Source of the DNA: Fusobacterium naviforme
GTDB taxonomy: Bacteria > Bacillota > Clostridia > Lachnospirales > Lachnospiraceae
DNA length: 64,000 nt
Direction of reading: 5' to 3'
NCBI GenBank assembly: GCA_003014445.1
Contig: PYGH01000001.1
Span: forward strand, 248,001 to 312,000
Shown here: positions 17,144-26,436 of the stretch, piece after piece
Layout: every line of letters begins with the position of its first letter
How positions within the stretch are numbered: the first letter of the stretch is position 1
Program-made: the position numbers and the translations under genes
Notes under the pieces: model-generated
Databases searched by the model: none
What the model was told of the DNA's origin: nothing
Seen by the model: the letters and a program-made list of their open reading frames with translations, nothing else

Positions 17144-18670
17144 ATGATGGGAAAGCGCTTTGCCTCCATTGATGTCGGTTCCTTTGAGATTGAGATGGGG
17201 ATATATGAGATCGACGCGGTGCGCGGCATACGCCTGCTGGACAGCATGCGCCATGTAATCGCACTCGGGAGCGACACCTATACGAGCGGAGTGATCAGCT
17301 TTGGGCTCGCTCAGGAACTGATTGCGGTGCTGAAGGACTTCACAGAGATCATGAAGACTTACCGCTGCGCTGCATATCGGGCCATCGCCACCTCAGCCAT
17401 GCGCGAGGCAGAGAACAGTGCTATCGTGCTGGACCAGATCCACACAAGAACCGGCATTGAGGTAGAGATCATATCAAATTCAGAGCAGCGCATGCTGGGA
17501 CTGAAAGCGCTCTCCGTGCGCGGGCAGCGCTTCGACAGCCGGATTGCGGAGGGGGCGGCAATTGTGGAGCTGGGTTTTGGCAGTATGCAGATCACGCTGT
17601 ATGACGAGGGACGCATGGTCAGTACGCAGAATCTGCGGCTTGGCGCTCTGCGGATCCGCGATACGCTGGAGCAGCTGAACTCGGCAAGAGACGCGCAGCG
17701 GCTGATACTCGAGGAGATGGTAGATCACGAGCTGGAGATCTACAGTCGCCTCCATCTCGCGGGGCGGCGCCTGAAGCATATGATTGCGATTGGAGACCCG
17801 GTGCGCATCCTCTATGACCGCCTGATGCGAAAGGAGGGGAGGGATCCCATCCGAGAGGACAGCGCGGACAGAGCGACGGTGCAGCGCTTTTATGAGTACG
17901 TAGTAAAGCGCACAAATGCACAGCTGGAGAGAAGTCTTGCGCTCAGCGCGCAGTCCGCAGGCGTTCTGGTTCCGGCATCCATCGTTTATCAGAGGGTTCT
18001 GGATACCATAGCTGCGGAGGAGGTGTGGTTTGCGGGAACCAGACTGATCGATGGTCTTGCCGCTGAGTACGCCTTCAATCACAGAGTCATTCAGCCGACA
18101 CATGATTTTGAAGGAGATATTATTTCTGCGGTACAGGAGATTGCACTGCGCTATGGTGAGGGAACTACACATCGCGCCTATGTCGTACAGAATGCGCTGA
18201 AAATCTTTGACGCGCTTAAAAAGTCTCAGCGCTTCCGTGACAGAGACCGTCTGCTGCTGCACATTGCGGCGCTGCTGCATCACTGCGGACGTTTTATCAA
18301 TATGGGCAGGGCAAGTCTGTCCAGCTATGAGATCATCCATGCGACGGAGATTGTCGGGCTGTCACGGGAGGAGCACATGCTGGTCGCACAGGTCCTGAAA
18401 AATGAGGAGGACAGCCTTCGCTGGTCAGAGCTTCCCATGCAGGTGGCAAAATTTACCGCGATCATACGGCTTGCAGATGCGCTGGATCGCTCAGCCAAGC
18501 AGAAAACTGCGGACTACAAAGTGCGTGTGGACGATGCGCGCCATCTCGTTGTCAGTACGCAGTACAAAGGAGACATGACGCTGGAGAAGCTTAGCTTCGA
18601 GAGAAATAAGGCGTTTTTCGGAGAAATCTTCGGAATAGAGCCGGAGTTTCGCCAGCAGCGGAGCGTGTAA
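17144..18670 (+). CDS. ppx: Ppx/GppA phosphatase with HD domain
   Basis: Exopolyphosphatase/guanosine pentaphosphatase family, 508 residues. The N-terminal ASKHA-fold half begins FASIDVGSFEIEMGIYEI, in the usual phosphate-binding position, and has the VELGFGSMQITLYD block. The C-terminal half (about 315-500) is HD-type (LLLHIAALLHHCGRF with the metal His-Asp pattern). It would hydrolyse polyphosphate or pppGpp. The next gene is polyphosphate kinase, so the pair would synthesise and degrade polyphosphate in opposition. Confidence 0.85.
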   Translation: MMGKRFASIDVGSFEIEMGIYEIDAVRGIRLLDSMRHVIALGSDTYTSGVISFGLAQELIAVLKDFTEIMKTYRCAAYRAIATSAMREAENSAIVLDQIHTRTGIEVEIISNSEQRMLGLKALSVRGQRFDSRIAEGAAIVELGFGSMQITLYDEGRMVSTQNLRLGALRIRDTLEQLNSARDAQRLILEEMVDHELEIYSRLHLAGRRLKHMIAIGDPVRILYDRLMRKEGRDPIREDSADRATVQRFYEYVVKRTNAQLERSLALSAQSAGVLVPASIVYQRVLDTIAAEEVWFAGTRLIDGLAAEYAFNHRVIQPTHDFEGDIISAVQEIALRYGEGTTHRAYVVQNALKIFDALKKSQRFRDRDRLLLHIAALLHHCGRFINMGRASLSSYEIIHATEIVGLSREEHMLVAQVLKNEEDSLRWSELPMQVAKFTAIIRLADALDRSAKQKTADYKVRVDDARHLVVSTQYKGDMTLEKLSFERNKAFFGEIFGIEPEFRQQRSV

Positions 18671-18682
18671 GCAGATACAGAG

Positions 18683-18714
18683 AGAGAAAGGTTCAGACAG
18701 AGAAAGGTTCAGAT
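18683..18714 (+). repeat. Two tandem 16-base repeats before ppk1
   Basis: AGAGAAAGGTTCAGA followed by C, then the same 15 bases followed by T, in tandem between ppx and ppk1. Each copy contains AGAAAGG, a weak ribosome-site-like element, but both lie too far from the ppk1 start to be its site. Confidence 0.6.
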
Positions 18715-18732
18715 GGAGAGGAGGTGGCGACA

Positions 18733-20916
18733 GTGGATTTCAGTAATCCTGATTACTATGTCTGCAGAGAGCTGTCCTGGCTTCAGTTCAATCTTCGTGT
18801 GCTTGCGGAGGCACGGGATAAGTCGCTTCCGCTCTTTGAGCGACTCAAATTCTTAAGTATCGTGAGTTCCAATCTGGATGAGTTTTTTATGGTGCGCGTC
18901 GCCTCCCTGAAGGAGCAGGTACTGGCAGATTATACAAAGCGCGATCTCGCTGGTCTCACTGCGGAGGAACAGCTCTCCGCGATTTCGGAGAAGACGCATG
19001 ATATGGTGGCGCTTCAGTATGCGACACTGAAGCGCTCCGTGCGGCCTGCGCTGGAGCGGGAGGGGCTGTATGTCATATGGCGGCATGAGGAGCTCTCCGA
19101 GAGTGAGGCAGGCTATGTGGACCGCTATTTTCAGGATATTATCTATCCCGTTCTCACTCCGATGGCAGTGGATCCATCGAGACCCTTCCCTCTGATACGG
19201 AATAAGAGCCTGAACCTCGCAGCGCTGATACAGAAGAAAAAGGGTGTGAAGCCTCTCATCCAGCCGGAGGAAAAAAAGAGGCAGAAGAGGGCCGCAGGAA
19301 GGCCCGACTTTGCGATCGTGCAGGTTCCCTCCGGACTGCCGCGCGTGGTGGTGATACCGCCGGAGCTCGCAAGGAAACGGGAAGGCATCCAGACTACAGC
19401 CATCCTCATGGAGGAGATCATTGAGCGGAATATCAGCTCGCTCTTTCTGAATTATGATATACTGGCAGCGCATCCCTTCCGCATCATGAGGAACGCGGAG
19501 TTTGAGCTGGATGAGGAGGATGCCGCAGATCTTCTTCTGGAGATACAGAAAAAACTGAAGCGCCGCCAGTGGGGCGAGGCGATACGCCTTGAGGTGGAGA
19601 CGGGCATCAACCAGGAGCTGCTGAAGATACTCTGCGATGAGCTCTCGATCGGGCGGGAAGACCTCTTTCAGATCAGCGGGCCGCTGGATCTCACCGTGCT
19701 GCTGAAGCTCTATGAATTGGAGGGCTTTGACAGGCTGAAGAATCCGAAGCATATGCCGCAGCCGGTTCCGGCCCTGATGAATGAAGAGGATATTTTTACA
19801 AATATACGGAAGGGCGATATCCTCTTAAGCCATCCCTATCAGTCCTTTGATCCGGTGGTAGGCTTTATTCAGAGCGCGGCAAAGGATCCCGAGGTGCTGG
19901 CGATCAAGCAGACCCTGTACCGCGTCAGCGGAAATTCTCCCATTATCCGGGCTCTCGCGGAGGCGGCGGATAATGGAAAGCAGGTCACAGTGCTCGTAGA
20001 GCTGAAGGCCCGCTTTGATGAGGAAAATAATATCGCCTGGGCAAAGATGCTGGAGAAGGCCGGCTGCCATGTTATTTATGGTCTGCTTGGCCTGAAGACC
20101 CACTCCAAGATCACGCTGGTGGTGCGTGCGGAGGAGGATGGGATACGGCGCTACGTGCATCTTGGCACGGGCAATTATAACGACTCCACGGCGAAGCTCT
20201 ACACGGATCTGGGACTTTTCACCTGTCGCAGAGAGTTCGGCGAAGATGCAACAGCGCTCTTTAATATGCTCTCCGGCTACTCGGAGCCGCTCTTCTGGAA
20301 TCGCCTTGTTGTGGCGCCGCTCTGGATGCGGGATCGCTTCATGGAGGAGCTGTTATGGGTGCGGCGTGCAGCGCAGGCAGGAAAGTCAGCCCATATCCGG
20401 GTTAAGATGAACTCCCTCTCGGATCCGGGCATGATAGAGGAGCTCTACAGAGCCAGCGCGGACGGCGTGCAGATCGAATTGATCGTCCGCGGAATCTGCT
20501 GTCTGCGCGTCGGGATTCCCGGCGTCTCAGAACATATCCATGTGCGCTCCATTGTCGGGAATTTTCTGGAGCACGCCCGCATCTTTCATTTTCATGCGGA
20601 GGGAGAGGACCGCGTATTTCTTGGCAGTGCGGACTGGATGCCACGCAATTTGGACAACCGCGTTGAGATTGTCTTCCCCATTATGGATGTGGCAATACAG
20701 CAGAAAGTGCTTCACTATCTCGACACAGAGCTCGCGGATAATGTCAAGGCGAGCCGCTACCTTCCCGACGGCAGCTATGTGAAGGAGCAGCCCCGCGGGC
20801 GGAAGAAGGTGAATTCACAGGAGCGGTTTGTGAGAGAGGCGAGACAGGAAGTCCATATTACGGAGGAAGCAGAGAAATGGCGCGGAGACGGAAGATGCTT
20901 TATACCGATGGGGTGA
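18733..20916 (+). CDS. ppk1: Polyphosphate kinase 1
   Basis: Reversibly builds inorganic polyphosphate from ATP at the membrane or in the cytoplasm. The 727-residue protein shows the N-terminal block RELSWLQFNLRVL, the SSNLDEFFMVR block, and both catalytic histidine regions: KTHSKITLV and YVHLGTGNYNDSTAKLYTD. The head domain carries an insertion rich in Lys (EEKKRQKRAAGRP). The GTG at 18733 is chosen because AGGAGG (18719-18724) is 8 bases upstream; the GTG at 18724 overlaps that site. The gene lies 62 bases after ppx on the same strand. Confidence 0.93.
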   Translation: MDFSNPDYYVCRELSWLQFNLRVLAEARDKSLPLFERLKFLSIVSSNLDEFFMVRVASLKEQVLADYTKRDLAGLTAEEQLSAISEKTHDMVALQYATLKRSVRPALEREGLYVIWRHEELSESEAGYVDRYFQDIIYPVLTPMAVDPSRPFPLIRNKSLNLAALIQKKKGVKPLIQPEEKKRQKRAAGRPDFAIVQVPSGLPRVVVIPPELARKREGIQTTAILMEEIIERNISSLFLNYDILAAHPFRIMRNAEFELDEEDAADLLLEIQKKLKRRQWGEAIRLEVETGINQELLKILCDELSIGREDLFQISGPLDLTVLLKLYELEGFDRLKNPKHMPQPVPALMNEEDIFTNIRKGDILLSHPYQSFDPVVGFIQSAAKDPEVLAIKQTLYRVSGNSPIIRALAEAADNGKQVTVLVELKARFDEENNIAWAKMLEKAGCHVIYGLLGLKTHSKITLVVRAEEDGIRRYVHLGTGNYNDSTAKLYTDLGLFTCRREFGEDATALFNMLSGYSEPLFWNRLVVAPLWMRDRFMEELLWVRRAAQAGKSAHIRVKMNSLSDPGMIEELYRASADGVQIELIVRGICCLRVGIPGVSEHIHVRSIVGNFLEHARIFHFHAEGEDRVFLGSADWMPRNLDNRVEIVFPIMDVAIQQKVLHYLDTELADNVKASRYLPDGSYVKEQPRGRKKVNSQERFVREARQEVHITEEAEKWRGDGRCFIPMG

Positions 20917-20930
20917 AAGGAAGATCAGCT

Positions 20931-22613
20931 TTGAAGAACGAGATGAAAAAAAATCAGAAGAAGACTGCGGAGGCACAGAGCGGGATCAGAAAATGGGATA
21001 TTCCTGCTTTCATTACCGGGCTCTGGCTCACGCTCATGTTTACAGTTTTTCCTCTGATCTATGATGATTATTACTTTAATATACTCGAGACAAAGTTTGC
21101 AACTCTCTCAGTGCTGACGCTCGGAATGTTTGCACTGCTGCTGCTCTACGGAATCTTTTCCGGGGGAGTATTCCGGGCGGCAGTCCGCATGCACAGTGAC
21201 AGAAAGAGGATGGGCTTTCGCTGCTGGTTTAAGCAGCTGCTCAGCCCGACAGATCTCTGCGTGCTGGCCTTTTTCCTTTTTGCGCTGATTTCCACTGCAA
21301 ATGCATACCCCTATGTGCAGCAGGCCATCACCGGAGAGGAGGGGCGCTACGTCGGAATGTTTTATATTTTCCTGATGACAGGAGCCTATCTCTGCGTGAG
21401 CCGTTTTCTGCATTTTCATAGGAATTATATCCTGCTCTTTCTCTGCACCTCGTGGATTGTCTGCCTGCTGGGGATCACAGATTTCTACAATATGAATCTG
21501 CTGCATTTCCGGGATCAGATGCAGGAGACACAGTATGCAATGTTCAGCTCTACTCTGGGAAATATTAATACCTACACGGCTTATGTCGGCATCGTGGTCG
21601 CCCTGTCCGGCACGCTGTTTGTGCTGTCCGATGAGGGGGCGGGCAGAGTACTCTTTTACTTTGCGACGATGATTATTTCCTTTATGGCCATGGCGATGGG
21701 GGAATCCGACAACGGTTACTTAACACTCGCGGGCTTCTTCGGAGGGCTGCCCTTTATCGCCTTCCGGACACGCCGGGGAATCCGGCGCTATATGCTGGCG
21801 CTCGCTGCCTTCTTTACAGATCTGCTCTACATCGGACATGTGCTGAGGGTGAAGGGGGACGCGGTACAGGAAATCCACGGACTGTTTCAGGTGATTATCG
21901 GCTTCCGTTGGCTTCCGCTCCTAGCGGTGGGGCTGTGGCTGCTGGCGATGGGGATGTACTGGAGAAAATTAAGGCAGAAGGTGGAGGAAAGTGCGCCGCC
22001 GGTTCTCATACAGAGACTCTGGTATCTCTTCTTCGGGCTATGTGTCTTCTCACTGCTCGGTCTTCTGCTGTATGCAAACAGCATGAGCTACGATGCCGCA
22101 TGGCAGAAATTTGGTTCTCTGGCGGATTATCTCAAGTTCCGGGATGCATGGGGAACGCAGCGAGGTTATGTATGGCGCGCAGGTATCGATGAGTACAGAA
22201 GCCTCTCTCCGCTCCATAAGCTCACAGGAACGGGGCCGGATACGTTTGGTATTTACATGATGATTCACCGCTGGAAAGAGATGACGGAGGCGACAGGACA
22301 GTTCTTTGACGCTGCACACAATGAATATATTCAGTATCTCTTTACAGTTGGTTCGCTGGGCCTGCTGTCGCATGTCGGCATACTTGTATTTGCGGTGCGA
22401 GAGGCCTTCCGAAAGGGAAGATCACTGCTGGGTGCAGAGAGAATTCAGCTTCAGAAGTCGGCGTATTATTATGCACTGGGTCTTGCTGTGTTCTGCTATG
22501 CGTTGCAGGCAGCGGTGAATATCAATATTCCGATTGCGGCGCCATTGCTGTGGACGATGATCATGTTGGCTGCCGGGCGCAATCTGCAAAAGGTCGCTCA
22601 GAAGAAGAACTGA
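20931..22613 (+). CDS. O-antigen ligase / Wzy-type polymerase membrane protein
   Basis: A polytopic membrane protein of about 560 residues with around 12 hydrophobic segments. A large loop ends in WRAGIDEYRSLSPLHKLTGT followed by the GPDTF and HNEYIQYLFTVGSLGL stretches, the pattern of the O-antigen ligase/Wzy_C family. In Gram-positives such proteins ligate or polymerise surface polysaccharide. Start is uncertain: TTG 20931 follows AAAGGAAG at 7 bases, GTG 20913 overlaps the ppk1 stop as GTGA, and ATG 20943 has no good site. Its 3' end overlaps the convergent EpsG-like gene by 16 bases. Confidence 0.72.
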   Translation: MKNEMKKNQKKTAEAQSGIRKWDIPAFITGLWLTLMFTVFPLIYDDYYFNILETKFATLSVLTLGMFALLLLYGIFSGGVFRAAVRMHSDRKRMGFRCWFKQLLSPTDLCVLAFFLFALISTANAYPYVQQAITGEEGRYVGMFYIFLMTGAYLCVSRFLHFHRNYILLFLCTSWIVCLLGITDFYNMNLLHFRDQMQETQYAMFSSTLGNINTYTAYVGIVVALSGTLFVLSDEGAGRVLFYFATMIISFMAMAMGESDNGYLTLAGFFGGLPFIAFRTRRGIRRYMLALAAFFTDLLYIGHVLRVKGDAVQEIHGLFQVIIGFRWLPLLAVGLWLLAMGMYWRKLRQKVEESAPPVLIQRLWYLFFGLCVFSLLGLLLYANSMSYDAAWQKFGSLADYLKFRDAWGTQRGYVWRAGIDEYRSLSPLHKLTGTGPDTFGIYMMIHRWKEMTEATGQFFDAAHNEYIQYLFTVGSLGLLSHVGILVFAVREAFRKGRSLLGAERIQLQKSAYYYALGLAVFCYALQAAVNINIPIAAPLLWTMIMLAAGRNLQKVAQKKN

Positions 22614-23704
22614 TAGTGATAAGAGATATCCTGACTTACGTGCCGGTAGATCCAGAAGATAAACAGAGCATAGACGATACAGGCATATAGGAAGTAGATA
22701 AATCGGGGCTGCGTTCTTCTGAGACGCTCTGCCGCAGCGCTGAAGATAAACATAGAGCCGAATTGAAAGTAGAAGCCCATACGGTCGGCATAGCGCACAA
22801 TTCCTCCCGAAAAGGTGGCTGAGATGTAAAGTACAGTAAAGACAGCACAGCAGAAGATGTGCCGGTCGTAACGTGTCAGACTGTCCTGTTTATCAGGAAT
22901 AAAGCTGAGCAGATAGAGCACCAGCAGAAACTCCAATCCCCATAGTACCGTGACGAGACCGAAATGCAGTCCCTCCGTGTAAAGCAAATATTGGGCATAT
23001 CGTTTCGGGATGATGGAGTAAAATTTTTGAAGTATCAGAAAAGCGAAGGGAAAGCCCAGGGCCATGGCGCTTACAAGACCGAAAATCCAGCGCCGCACAG
23101 GCAAGAAAAAGAAGAGAAGGATGATCGCAGCTGCGATCATGGATGAGCGATGAAACAGGAAAGCACTGAGACAGCAGAGTATCGCTGCCAAGTGCTTTTT
23201 TTTCAGCAGCATAAAATACATGTAGGCAATGAAGGCTACAGCGACCATCTGCCTCGCAATATTGAGCGAGGAAATATAGAGCCCCGAGCCATAAAACACG
23301 GCGATGGACAGAAAAGGAGATTCAGACAGGGAGTTTATCATATGCCAAAAGCAGAGCAGAAATAACAGAGCCATAGCAAAGAGGCTGATCTGTCCACTTT
23401 TGTTCAATAAAGACAGAAATTTACAGAAGAACTCATAGCCGATTTCTTTGCGGGCTGTGCCGTGGCTGTTCAGAACGAGCAGTTCAGAGAAGGACTGCTC
23501 CCGAATATGCCGGAACAGCTCGAGATACCTCTGAGTGTCAAGTCCGACCTCAGCTCCGCGTAGACCGCTGATGAGCAGCAGGGGGAGGAACACAAAGGCG
23601 GAGAGAAGATATAAAAGAAGCGTTGTATTGTGATAGCGCGCTCTGCTTTTTTCATAGCAGAGCGCTGAAATCAGCAGTGCAGGTACGACACTCAGGTAGA
23701 TCAC
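22598..23704 (-). CDS. EpsG-family polysaccharide polymerase (Wzy-like)
   Basis: A 368-residue polytopic membrane protein with the EpsG features: an N-terminal helix followed by SGLRGAEVGLDTQRYLELF (the G-x-D-T-x-x-Y motif in the first large loop) and LNIARQMVAVAF (the N-x-x-R-Q motif). Such proteins polymerise exopolysaccharide repeat units outside the membrane. GTG start with AAGGAG about 9 bases upstream. It is the last gene of a minus-strand unit with the Wzz-like and GT4-type genes, and converges on the ligase-like gene. Confidence 0.78.
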   Translation of the reverse strand: MIYLSVVPALLISALCYEKSRARYHNTTLLLYLLSAFVFLPLLLISGLRGAEVGLDTQRYLELFRHIREQSFSELLVLNSHGTARKEIGYEFFCKFLSLLNKSGQISLFAMALLFLLCFWHMINSLSESPFLSIAVFYGSGLYISSLNIARQMVAVAFIAYMYFMLLKKKHLAAILCCLSAFLFHRSSMIAAAIILLFFFLPVRRWIFGLVSAMALGFPFAFLILQKFYSIIPKRYAQYLLYTEGLHFGLVTVLWGLEFLLVLYLLSFIPDKQDSLTRYDRHIFCCAVFTVLYISATFSGGIVRYADRMGFYFQFGSMFIFSAAAERLRRTQPRFIYFLYACIVYALFIFWIYRHVSQDISYHYQFFF

Positions 23705-23721
23705 AGTTCAGGCTCCTTCTA

Positions 23722-25113
23722 TTAAAGTAAAACAGCAGCATCCGGTTTGATCTGGAGCAGCTGGAGCAATGAAAAGAGCTGCTGAATATCGTCATATTTC
23801 GACAGATCTTTTCTTGCGGCGATGATGAAGACAGCGTTAGATTCCTTTGCTTTGTTCAGTGTCTCCCGCTCCAGAGAAGCAGGCGTCAGAAAGTGAGTAT
23901 GGTTTGTGTCTGGAAGCGTCTCCCGCAGTTCGGAGAATATCTCCATATCCTCAGATGCGGAAAGAAAGACGAGTGGACGCTCCGCTCCTTTCAGAACAGA
24001 CAGTTTGTTTTTTAAACTCAGCCGACCCTGTTCCAACGGGACACGACCGTAGAAGCCGTCCTCGTAATCCCGTATCCTTGCGTCAAGCTTCCTGAAACGA
24101 GACTCAGACAGTCGGCGGGGGAAGGATGAGAGGAGGGTGAGCCCGGTTTTTCTGGAAAATTCATCTGCGGCATGGACAGAATCGCTGCAGAGGAAGCCCG
24201 CACTCAGGAAGAATACAGAGCAGATGATACCCCCCAGCACACCCAGAATCAGATTTTTGATCAGCTGGGTCATCAGGAAGGATACAGAGTAGCGTTTGAT
24301 CTCCGGTGCCTTCAGATCACTCAGCTGCTTTTGCACAGAATTGAGACTCTGCTGCAGTGAATTGGCAGTATTGATAAAATCTGTGTTTTTTTTCTGCAGT
24401 GCATCATCCTTGATGATATAGGGAGTGTTTACTGTTCTGCTGAGCTGATGCTTTCCGAGCTTTTGAACCAATTCCTCGGTTTTGACGTTCAGAGCCTGGT
24501 CTACATATTCCAGAAAGGCGACTGCATCCTCCTCATTTGCAGCGCTCACCGTGATATTCAGGGTCTTGCCGCCATTGTCCTGTGCGATAGCGATGAGAGA
24601 GTTCAGAGATTCCGGAATGGCGGATTCTTTTCCGGCCTGACTGGGCAGCATATTGCTCTGAATATTGGAACTCATGGCAATTGCGTTATAGCTGTTCAGC
24701 AGGCTCACTGTATTTTTGTTTTCAACAGAGGCACCGGAGGAATCCGTATAAATATTGTTCAGATAATAGATTGCATTGGCCTTATATACGGCGTTGGGGT
24801 CAATACTCATGACATAAGAAGCAGATTTATAGCTGTTGTCGGTCTCGATTCTGTTGCGCAGACGTTCACTCTCTGTGGAAAGATTACTGAGAGAGAGGGT
24901 ATAGTTGTCCCACTGTGCACTTGCTTCGGAGCGGTTTTGTTCCATAAAGCTGGAGCTTGAGAGCTTGCGTATGCCGTTTAACAGGGTGATACAGCTGATA
25001 AGACCTGAGAAGACAATGGTCCAGAGAGCAAGAAAACGCCACTTTCTCAGGAGAAAGAAGAAAAGATTTTTGAGATCAAGATTATTTTCTTTTTCAAGCA
25101 TGAAGTCAGACAT
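23722..25113 (-). CDS. Wzz-like polysaccharide chain-length protein
   Basis: A 463-residue protein with a cytoplasmic N terminus, a membrane segment at about 30-50 (FLALWTIVFSGLISCITLL), a long extracytoplasmic coiled region (about 85-270), and a second membrane segment at about 280-305 (LIKNLILGVLGGIICSVFFL). This is the Wzz/CapA layout. The cytoplasmic tail resembles a degenerate nucleotide-binding domain and lacks the Walker A lysine motif of tyrosine kinases. It would set chain length for the EpsG-like neighbour. The gene starts one base after the GT stop. A second, related Wzz-like gene lies at 31378. Confidence 0.72.
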   Translation of the reverse strand: MSDFMLEKENNLDLKNLFFFLLRKWRFLALWTIVFSGLISCITLLNGIRKLSSSSFMEQNRSEASAQWDNYTLSLSNLSTESERLRNRIETDNSYKSASYVMSIDPNAVYKANAIYYLNNIYTDSSGASVENKNTVSLLNSYNAIAMSSNIQSNMLPSQAGKESAIPESLNSLIAIAQDNGGKTLNITVSAANEEDAVAFLEYVDQALNVKTEELVQKLGKHQLSRTVNTPYIIKDDALQKKNTDFINTANSLQQSLNSVQKQLSDLKAPEIKRYSVSFLMTQLIKNLILGVLGGIICSVFFLSAGFLCSDSVHAADEFSRKTGLTLLSSFPRRLSESRFRKLDARIRDYEDGFYGRVPLEQGRLSLKNKLSVLKGAERPLVFLSASEDMEIFSELRETLPDTNHTHFLTPASLERETLNKAKESNAVFIIAARKDLSKYDDIQQLFSLLQLLQIKPDAAVLL

Positions 25114-25114
25114 A

Positions 25115-26308
25115 TTAATCCTTTCTGTCGGAGCTGCTAAGCAGCGAGAGCCACTGAGTGGTCAGACTGTTCCAGGTGTATTTGTTTTCAATCAGGCGCT
25201 GTCCGTCTCTTCCGATGCGCTCTCTCAGCGACTCGGAATGAAGCAGAGAGAGGATATGTTCTGCGTATTGCTGTGGTGAATCTGCAATCAGGAGCTCTCT
25301 GCCATCGCTTCCGGCTATTCCCTCTGCGGCGATTCGTGAGGCTACGACCGGAACGCCGAGCATCATACTCTCCAGCAATTTATTCTGCGTCCCGGCTCCA
25401 TTCTGTATTGGCACTACGCTGACTTTCATCTTTGAGAGCAGGAGAAAGGGGTTCTCCAGAAAGCCGGTCACGCTTATGCCGGAGTGACCTCCCAAATCCT
25501 GTATATCTTTTGGCGGCTCAATTCCCATGATATAGAATTGCAACTCCGGTTCTTGCTTCCGTAACAGAGGAAACACCTTTCTGACAAACCAGCGAACGGC
25601 ATCGGCGTTTGGCTGATAGGACATTTTCCCGAGAAAGGCAATGGCGTGTCTGTCATTGTGATAGTCCTTTGGCGGTACGGAGATATCGTCCCGCACAGCA
25701 AGCGGTATGACGTGGAGATTTTTTGCACTTGCTCCATGACTTATAAGCCACTGTCTGTCCTTTTCAGAAATCAGAACGGTCTTCTTGTATTGCCTTGAGC
25801 AGCAGCATTCATAGTGCAGTACGCGCCGGTATTCTGTGAGATACAGGAGTTTTTTCAGGCCTCGCGACAGCTGGATCGCATTGTAATAATTGTAGGAAAT
25901 GGCATCATGAAGATCCAGTATGATCTTGTCCTCAGGCAGCTGTTTCAGGTATTCTGCAGTTCGGATATGATTTGCTATAATCATGTCATACTGTGCATAT
26001 GCGGAATACAGAGCAGAGGCGAAGCCGCCATTTTGATACAGTGCAACCTGAAAAGGGTATCCCGGGTGAAAAAGCGCGGAAAAGAGCTGTCCACCGGCCT
26101 TGACAGGGGAGAAGGGGACCGCCCGGACAGTCGTGAAGACACCATAAAGCGCAGAACCATACTTCTCCATATCCCCCCTGCGCGACAAAAAGAGAAGATC
26201 CACCTGATGACCGGCCTGCTTCAGCTGCTTTGCCTCATTGTAGATCCGGATACGAAAACCGGCAGTCAAAGGATATGGTATTCTTGAAGAGAGCATTAAA
26301 ATCTTCAC
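25115..26308 (-). CDS. Glycosyltransferase, GT4-like
   Basis: A 397-residue protein with a GT-B fold: an N-terminal half starting VKILMLSSRIPYPLTAGFR and a C-terminal half with AIAFLGKMSYQPN and the acidic GAGTQNKLLESMMLGVPVV block. Related to GT1/GT4 transferases that add sugars to lipid carriers at the cytoplasmic face. The GTG at 26308 is chosen because AGGAGG lies 9 bases before it; a TTG upstream at 26329 would put that site inside the gene. It is the first gene of the minus-strand glycan unit. Confidence 0.8.
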   Translation of the reverse strand: MKILMLSSRIPYPLTAGFRIRIYNEAKQLKQAGHQVDLLFLSRRGDMEKYGSALYGVFTTVRAVPFSPVKAGGQLFSALFHPGYPFQVALYQNGGFASALYSAYAQYDMIIANHIRTAEYLKQLPEDKIILDLHDAISYNYYNAIQLSRGLKKLLYLTEYRRVLHYECCCSRQYKKTVLISEKDRQWLISHGASAKNLHVIPLAVRDDISVPPKDYHNDRHAIAFLGKMSYQPNADAVRWFVRKVFPLLRKQEPELQFYIMGIEPPKDIQDLGGHSGISVTGFLENPFLLLSKMKVSVVPIQNGAGTQNKLLESMMLGVPVVASRIAAEGIAGSDGRELLIADSPQQYAEHILSLLHSESLRERIGRDGQRLIENKYTWNSLTTQWLSLLSSSDRKD

Positions 26309-26332
26309 GCCTTGCTGCCTCCTGAACAAAAG

Positions 26333-26348
26333 ATAGGTGCGTACCTAT
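26333..26348. promoter_or_regulatory. Inverted repeat between divergent glycan genes
   Basis: ATAGGT-GCGT-ACCTAT, a perfect 6-base inverted repeat with a 4-base centre, in the 128-base gap between the minus-strand GT gene and the plus-strand GT gene. It could be an operator shared by both directions or a short hairpin in the minus-strand leader. A TTGGCA (26371-26376) and TATGGT about 18 bases later form a weak plus-strand promoter. Confidence 0.35.
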
Positions 26349-26436
26349 TCTATCATAGCTACAGGGAGTTTTGGCAGAGACTTTTGAGGGCGGCTATGGT
26401 AAAATGATAGGCGCTTGACGGCGTGGAGGTAGGCTG

